Assembly: GCA_958295735.1 (NCBI GenBank)
Contig: OY282369.1
Coordinates: 1,844,161 to 1,908,160, forward strand
Source of the DNA: an uncultured Candidatus Cenarchaeum sp.
GTDB lineage: Archaea; Thermoproteota; Nitrososphaeria; Nitrososphaerales; Nitrosopumilaceae
Length of the DNA stretch: 64,000 nucleotides
Direction: 5' to 3'
Part shown: positions 61,129-64,000 of the stretch, piece after piece
Position numbering within the stretch: the first letter of the stretch is position 1
How the letters are laid out: every line of letters starts with the position of its first letter
Notes under the pieces: generated by a model
What the model was told of the DNA's origin: nothing
Database searches by the model: none
The model's input: only the letters and a program-made list of their open reading frames with translations
Position numbers and translations under genes: made by a program

Positions 61129-62292
61129 TCACGGCACGCCGCTGCGCAGCTGCTTGGTGACCGCCGTCTCGACGTTCTCGAAGACGCTGAGCATCTTTTT
61201 CCTGTTGTCCAGCAGAAAGTCCGCCCCGTGGTCGCTGAGCCTTATCTTCCAGAGCCTGATGTCGCGGTGCTCCTCGAAGAACTGCTCTATCATGTGGCTG
61301 CCGTGGAGCTTTGGGTCTATGAGCTTGTCGAAGCCGGCGGTTATCCTCCCGACGTCCCCGTCCTCGATGGCGGCCCGCGTCTCGTGGACCGTCCTGCCGA
61401 GGTCCTTCAGGTCCCTGATGGCGCCGGGGAGCCCCTTCTTGGGCCTGCGTATGCCCAGCAGGCCCCTCTTTTCCGTGCCCACCCTCTTCGCGATGTCGGG
61501 CGCCAGGTCGTACGTGGGTATCTTGTGCAGCCCTTCCCTCTTTTCATGCCGCACGAGCAGGCCCTTTTCCAGCAGCTTGGCCAGCGCGTCCTCCGCGTCG
61601 GCCCTGTCGAGGAAGGTGGTCCACACTATGGCGCCTATGGTGTGGTAGCCCTGCCTGACCGACTCCAGCACGACCACCTCGATTATCCTCCTGAACCCGT
61701 CCTCCACGCGGACGTTGATGAAGTCCCTGTCCTTCACGGCCTTTTTGGCGTTGTGCACGTCGATCTCTATGGAGCGCTTGAGGGCCGCGACGGCCTCGGG
61801 GATCTGCATGAGGAGGGAGAGGTAGCAGGCCTTGTTGTACCAGGCCATGCCGTACGTGGGATCCGAGTCGACGGCCTTTTCGACGCAGTCCAGCGCCTTG
61901 GCGAAGTTCTTCTGCTCGTAGTGCACGAGTGATCTCAGGTTCCACGTCTCGGCATCGGTGACGTCGATCTCCAGTATGCGGTCGTACGCCCTGAGCGCCT
62001 CGGCGTGGTCGCCCAGCTGGAATTTCGCGTACCCGAGCTTGAGCAGCACCTCCACGCTGTCGGGGTCCAGCCTGAGGGCCTGCTCGAACGCCTCGGCGGC
62101 CTCCTCCAGCTTTTCGTCCGCCATGAGGTTGACGCCCCTCTTGAACAGCTTTTTCCGCTGGTAGTCGGCATCGGTGAGCTCCGAGCCGGGCTTCGCGGGC
62201 CCGGCGCCTTCTGCCCTCGCGGGAAGGCCGGCCTTTTCCGGGGCGCCGCCCCCCGGCGCGCCGTCCTGGCCTTCCCCGGGCGGCCCGCTCAT
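61129..62292 (-). CDS. TPR protein with C-terminal winged-helix-like region
   Basis: 387 residues. N-terminal 40 are Gly/Pro/Ala-rich; about four TPRs follow (FEQALRLDPDSVEVLLKLGY, YDRILEIDVTDAETWNLRSL, VEKAVDSDPTYGMAWYNKAC, LKRSIEIDVHNAKKAVKDRD). The C-terminal half includes IGAIVWTTFLDRADAEDALA then KLLEKGLLVRHEKREGLH, resembling a winged helix. ATG 62292 has a TATA box (GTATTTATCC) about 27 bases upstream. Function unknown; possibly a scaffold or regulator. Confidence 0.82.
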   Translation of the reverse strand: MSGPPGEGQDGAPGGGAPEKAGLPARAEGAGPAKPGSELTDADYQRKKLFKRGVNLMADEKLEEAAEAFEQALRLDPDSVEVLLKLGYAKFQLGDHAEALRAYDRILEIDVTDAETWNLRSLVHYEQKNFAKALDCVEKAVDSDPTYGMAWYNKACYLSLLMQIPEAVAALKRSIEIDVHNAKKAVKDRDFINVRVEDGFRRIIEVVVLESVRQGYHTIGAIVWTTFLDRADAEDALAKLLEKGLLVRHEKREGLHKIPTYDLAPDIAKRVGTEKRGLLGIRRPKKGLPGAIRDLKDLGRTVHETRAAIEDGDVGRITAGFDKLIDPKLHGSHMIEQFFEEHRDIRLWKIRLSDHGADFLLDNRKKMLSVFENVETAVTKQLRSGVP

Positions 62293-62324
62293 GCGGGCGT
62301 CGGCGCTCCCTTTGGATAAATACC

Positions 62325-62685
62325 ATTCCAAGCGCCGCCCCCGCCGCCCCCCCCCCGCGCGCCGGAAGATCCGGGACGCCGCATCGCCGCCCCCGCCGCC
62401 CCCCCCCGCGCGGCCGCGCGGGCGGCCGCGGGGACGCGATGCGGGCGGCCGCGGGGAAGTGGGGCGCCGCCGGGCAGGCCGGCACGGGCCGCGGCGGGGC
62501 GGGCCGGCGCACGGGAGGCCTGCGGGGCCGGCCGCGCCCCGCAGCCCGGCCGCGGGGCGGGCGCATCCTGGCCGGCGCTGCGCGCGCGGAGCCGCCCGCT
62601 CCGGGCCGGGCGCGGACCAGGATCCGCGGGGGCGTTCCCGCGCCCGCGGCTGCCGGGCGCGAGTACCCGCGCGGCAGCATCTTGA
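62325..62685. other. Intergenic G+C-rich spacer with a family 2 repeat
   Basis: CGCCGCCCCCGCCGCCCCCC-type runs occur twice at the start (about 62336 and 62387). A reverse family 2 copy lies at 62605-62652 (CCAGGATCCGCGGGGGCGTT, then CCCGCGCCCGCGGCTG). No gene seen. Confidence 0.55.
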
Positions 62686-62700
62686 AAATACAGAAATACT
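62686..62700 (+). promoter_or_regulatory. TATA region of the collagen-like gene
   Basis: AAATACAGAAATACT in otherwise G+C-rich DNA, centred 27-34 bases before TTG 62723. Confidence 0.55.
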
Positions 62701-62722
62701 TCGTGGTGAGTACCCGGGCGGG

Positions 62723-64000
62723 TTGGATGCGGCCAGAATGGTGAGGGTGCAGGGGGCGGCGCCGTTCAGCCAGCCCGGCGTGTTCGAGGTGGTGATCTCC
62801 CTCGCCGCGCAGCGGCCTCCCGCCGCCGGCATAGATGCCAAGAACTTTCCCGTCCTCTGGAGCGACCGCTTCCACCTGCGCGTGAAGGACGGCCGCTTCG
62901 ACGAGGTGCTCGGAAGCGCGGAGAACCCGATCCCCGACTCGGTGTTCGCGCTGCGCACCGCTTGGGTGGTAGTGACCGACCAGTTCTCTACCACGCATTC
63001 CGTATTCGACATAGTGGTGCCCGATGCCGCCCCGCAGCCGGCGCCCCCGCCCGCCGCCCCGCAGCCGGCGCCCCCGCCCGCCGCCCCGCAGCCGGCGCCC
63101 CCGCCCGCCGCCCCGCAGCCGGCGCCCCCGCCCGCCGCCCCGCAGCCGGCGCCCCCGCCCGCCGCCCCGCAGCCGGCGCCCCCGCCCGCCGCCCCGCAGC
63201 CGGCGCCCCCGCCCGCCGCCCCGCAGCCGGCGCCCCCCGCCTGGCAGTCGCCGCCAAGCGAGAGGGGGCGGCAGGGCCCGCCAGGCGACAAGGGCCCGAG
63301 CGGCCAGCCGGGCGAGAGGGGGCGGCAGGGCCCGCCAGGCGACAAGGGCCCGAGCGGCCAGCCGGGCGAGAGGGGGCGGCAGGGCCCGCCAGGCGACAAG
63401 GGCCCGCCAGGCGACAAGGGCCCGAGCGGCCAGCCGGGCGAGAGGGGCCAGGCCGGCCAGTCGGGACCCTCGGGCGACAAGGGGCCGCAGGGCCAAAAGG
63501 GCCTGACCGGCGACAAGGGCGACAGGGGCGACAAGGGCCAGTCGGGCCCGATCGGCGAAAAGGGCGAGCGGGGCCCCTCGGGACCCCAGGGCGACAAGGG
63601 CCCGCAGGGCCCGCGGGGCCCGATCGGCGAAAAGGGCGAGCGGGGCCACTCGGGACCCCAGGGCGACAAGGGCCCGCAGGGCCCGCGGGGCCCGATCGGC
63701 GAAAAGGGCGACACGGGGCCGACCGGCCAGCTTGGCGACAAGGGGCTTACCGGCGAGCGGGGCCCGTCAGGCTCCAAAGGCGAGACGGGCTCGGCCGGGC
63801 CCCTCGGCGACAAGGGCATACAGGGCCCCGCCGGCCCGCCCGGCGACAAGGGAACCGTCGGACCTCCCGGCGAGAACGGCCCCGCCGGCCCGCCGGGGCA
63901 ACAGGGCAAGGACGGGCCCGCGGGCCCCCAGGGGCTCTCGGGCGACAAGGGCCCCGCCGGTCCCACCGGCCCGCTCGGCGCGAAGGGCCTTACGGGGCCG
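62723..64000 (+). CDS. Collagen-like protein, 3' end beyond the window
   Basis: The frame is open to the last base: 426 residues visible, no stop. TTG 62723 (LDAARMVRV...) lies at the leaderless distance from AT-rich promoter sequence; ATG 62738 is the alternative. Residues 1-101 form a compact, probably beta domain (NFPVLWSDRFHLRVKDGRFD, EVLGSAENPIPDSVF, LRTAWVVVTDQF) that resembles head domains of bacterial surface and fibre proteins (W-S-D...V-x-DG-x-F...LGS..P-I-P...VF). Residues 102-173 are eight 9-residue repeats AAPQPAPPP. From residue 182 (base 63266) there are 81 complete Gly-X-Y triplets with no break, rich in GDK, GER, GEK, GPP and GPQ. No Cys and no obvious signal peptide. Likely a trimeric triple-helix fibre; location unknown. 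Confidence 0.92.
   Translation, partial: MDAARMVRVQGAAPFSQPGVFEVVISLAAQRPPAAGIDAKNFPVLWSDRFHLRVKDGRFDEVLGSAENPIPDSVFALRTAWVVVTDQFSTTHSVFDIVVPDAAPQPAPPPAAPQPAPPPAAPQPAPPPAAPQPAPPPAAPQPAPPPAAPQPAPPPAAPQPAPPPAAPQPAPPAWQSPPSERGRQGPPGDKGPSGQPGERGRQGPPGDKGPSGQPGERGRQGPPGDKGPPGDKGPSGQPGERGQAGQSGPSGDKGPQGQKGLTGDKGDRGDKGQSGPIGEKGERGPSGPQGDKGPQGPRGPIGEKGERGHSGPQGDKGPQGPRGPIGEKGDTGPTGQLGDKGLTGERGPSGSKGETGSAGPLGDKGIQGPAGPPGDKGTVGPPGENGPAGPPGQQGKDGPAGPQGLSGDKGPAGPTGPLGAKGLTGP
63026..63241 (+). repeat. 27-bp tandem repeat, exactly 8 copies, inside the collagen-like gene
   Basis: Unit GCCGCCCCGCAGCCGGCGCC then CCCGCCC, encoding AAPQPAPPP. Only the last unit differs (ending CCCGCC, Ala instead of Pro). It forms a rigid Pro-rich stalk between the N-terminal domain and the collagen region. 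Confidence 0.92.
63266..64000 (+). repeat. Gly-X-Y collagen region with internal duplications
   Basis: 245 codons in perfect Gly-X-Y register. An 18-residue block GRQGPPGDKGPSGQPGER is repeated at the start (63266 onwards), and a later block GPQGDKGPQGPRGPIGEK occurs twice (about 63581 and 63656), showing growth by in-frame duplication. Confidence 0.9.

Noticed and set aside
61129-63966. Long minus-strand frame of 945 codons covering the collagen-like region
   Set aside because: Its first two thirds are the antisense of Gly/Pro-rich codons and intergenic DNA; only the part from ATG 62292 (the TPR protein) shows real domains and a promoter.

Overview
The window is a contiguous piece of a very G+C-rich archaeal genome (roughly 70% G+C by eye outside the rRNA genes). 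It belongs to the ammonia-oxidising Nitrososphaerota (Thaumarchaeota), most likely the marine group I.1a / Cenarchaeum-Nitrosopumilus lineage. Support comes from a group I.1a-like archaeal 16S rRNA, a linked 16S-23S operon with no tRNA in the spacer and a 5S rRNA elsewhere, an archaeal complex I operon without NADH-module genes in view, a DnaJ-ferredoxin fusion, a two-domain 3-hydroxyacyl-CoA dehydrogenase of the type used in the thaumarchaeal carbon cycle, an archaeal RNA polymerase subunit Rpo12, and TATA boxes 25-28 bases upstream of leaderless starts. Starts are often GTG or TTG. Extreme G+C, many repeats, an insertion sequence and a collagen-like gene suggest a host-associated (perhaps sponge-associated) lifestyle; that is inference.

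Layout. Bases 1-9751 hold the complex I operon nuoC(partial)-D-H-I-J-K-M-L-N, followed by an array of repeats derived from the nuoN 3' end. Bases 10295-23236 carry a prenyl synthase, tRNA-Glu with an insert in its T loop, a CADD/TenA-like protein, tRNA-Met, a predicted C/D box sRNA, a zinc-ribbon protein, a site-2-type protease, a LarA-like protein, a GNAT acetyltransferase, Trm5-like methyltransferase, ABCE1, 5S rRNA, leucyl aminopeptidase and a JAMM protease. An intact IS66-like element with terminal inverted repeats and an 8-bp target duplication occupies 24625-26756. Bases 27000-39000 hold many small zinc-finger or membrane proteins, Rpo12, a LOG-like protein, 3-hydroxyacyl-CoA dehydrogenase, a HIT protein, DnaJ-ferredoxin, a formate/nitrite-type transporter, cupin and SHOCT proteins, a TPR protein and a HemL-like aminotransferase. 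The rRNA operon spans about 39200-44110. Bases 44575-62292 include an orphan peptide-ABC ATPase, EgtB, a secreted protein with a tryptophan-rich repeat, ProS, SerB-CofE, a PHP phosphoesterase, and a sulfur-related neighbourhood (TusA, thioredoxin reductase, Cys-type Thi4, siroheme reductase, double rhodanese). The window ends inside a large collagen-like gene (62723 to beyond 64000).

What stands out. (1) The collagen-like protein has a compact N-terminal domain, eight perfect 9-residue Pro/Ala repeats and at least 81 uninterrupted Gly-X-Y triplets, with no obvious signal peptide. It runs off the window. (2) At least four genes have their 3' ends, mostly with the stop codon, duplicated just downstream, sometimes as arrays. 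(3) Three families of short dispersed palindromic repeats fill the intergenic spaces. One shows compensatory changes in its hairpin and another has terminal inverted repeats like a MITE. (4) A predicted double-guide C/D box sRNA carries two guides that match 23S rRNA sites only about 26 bases apart.
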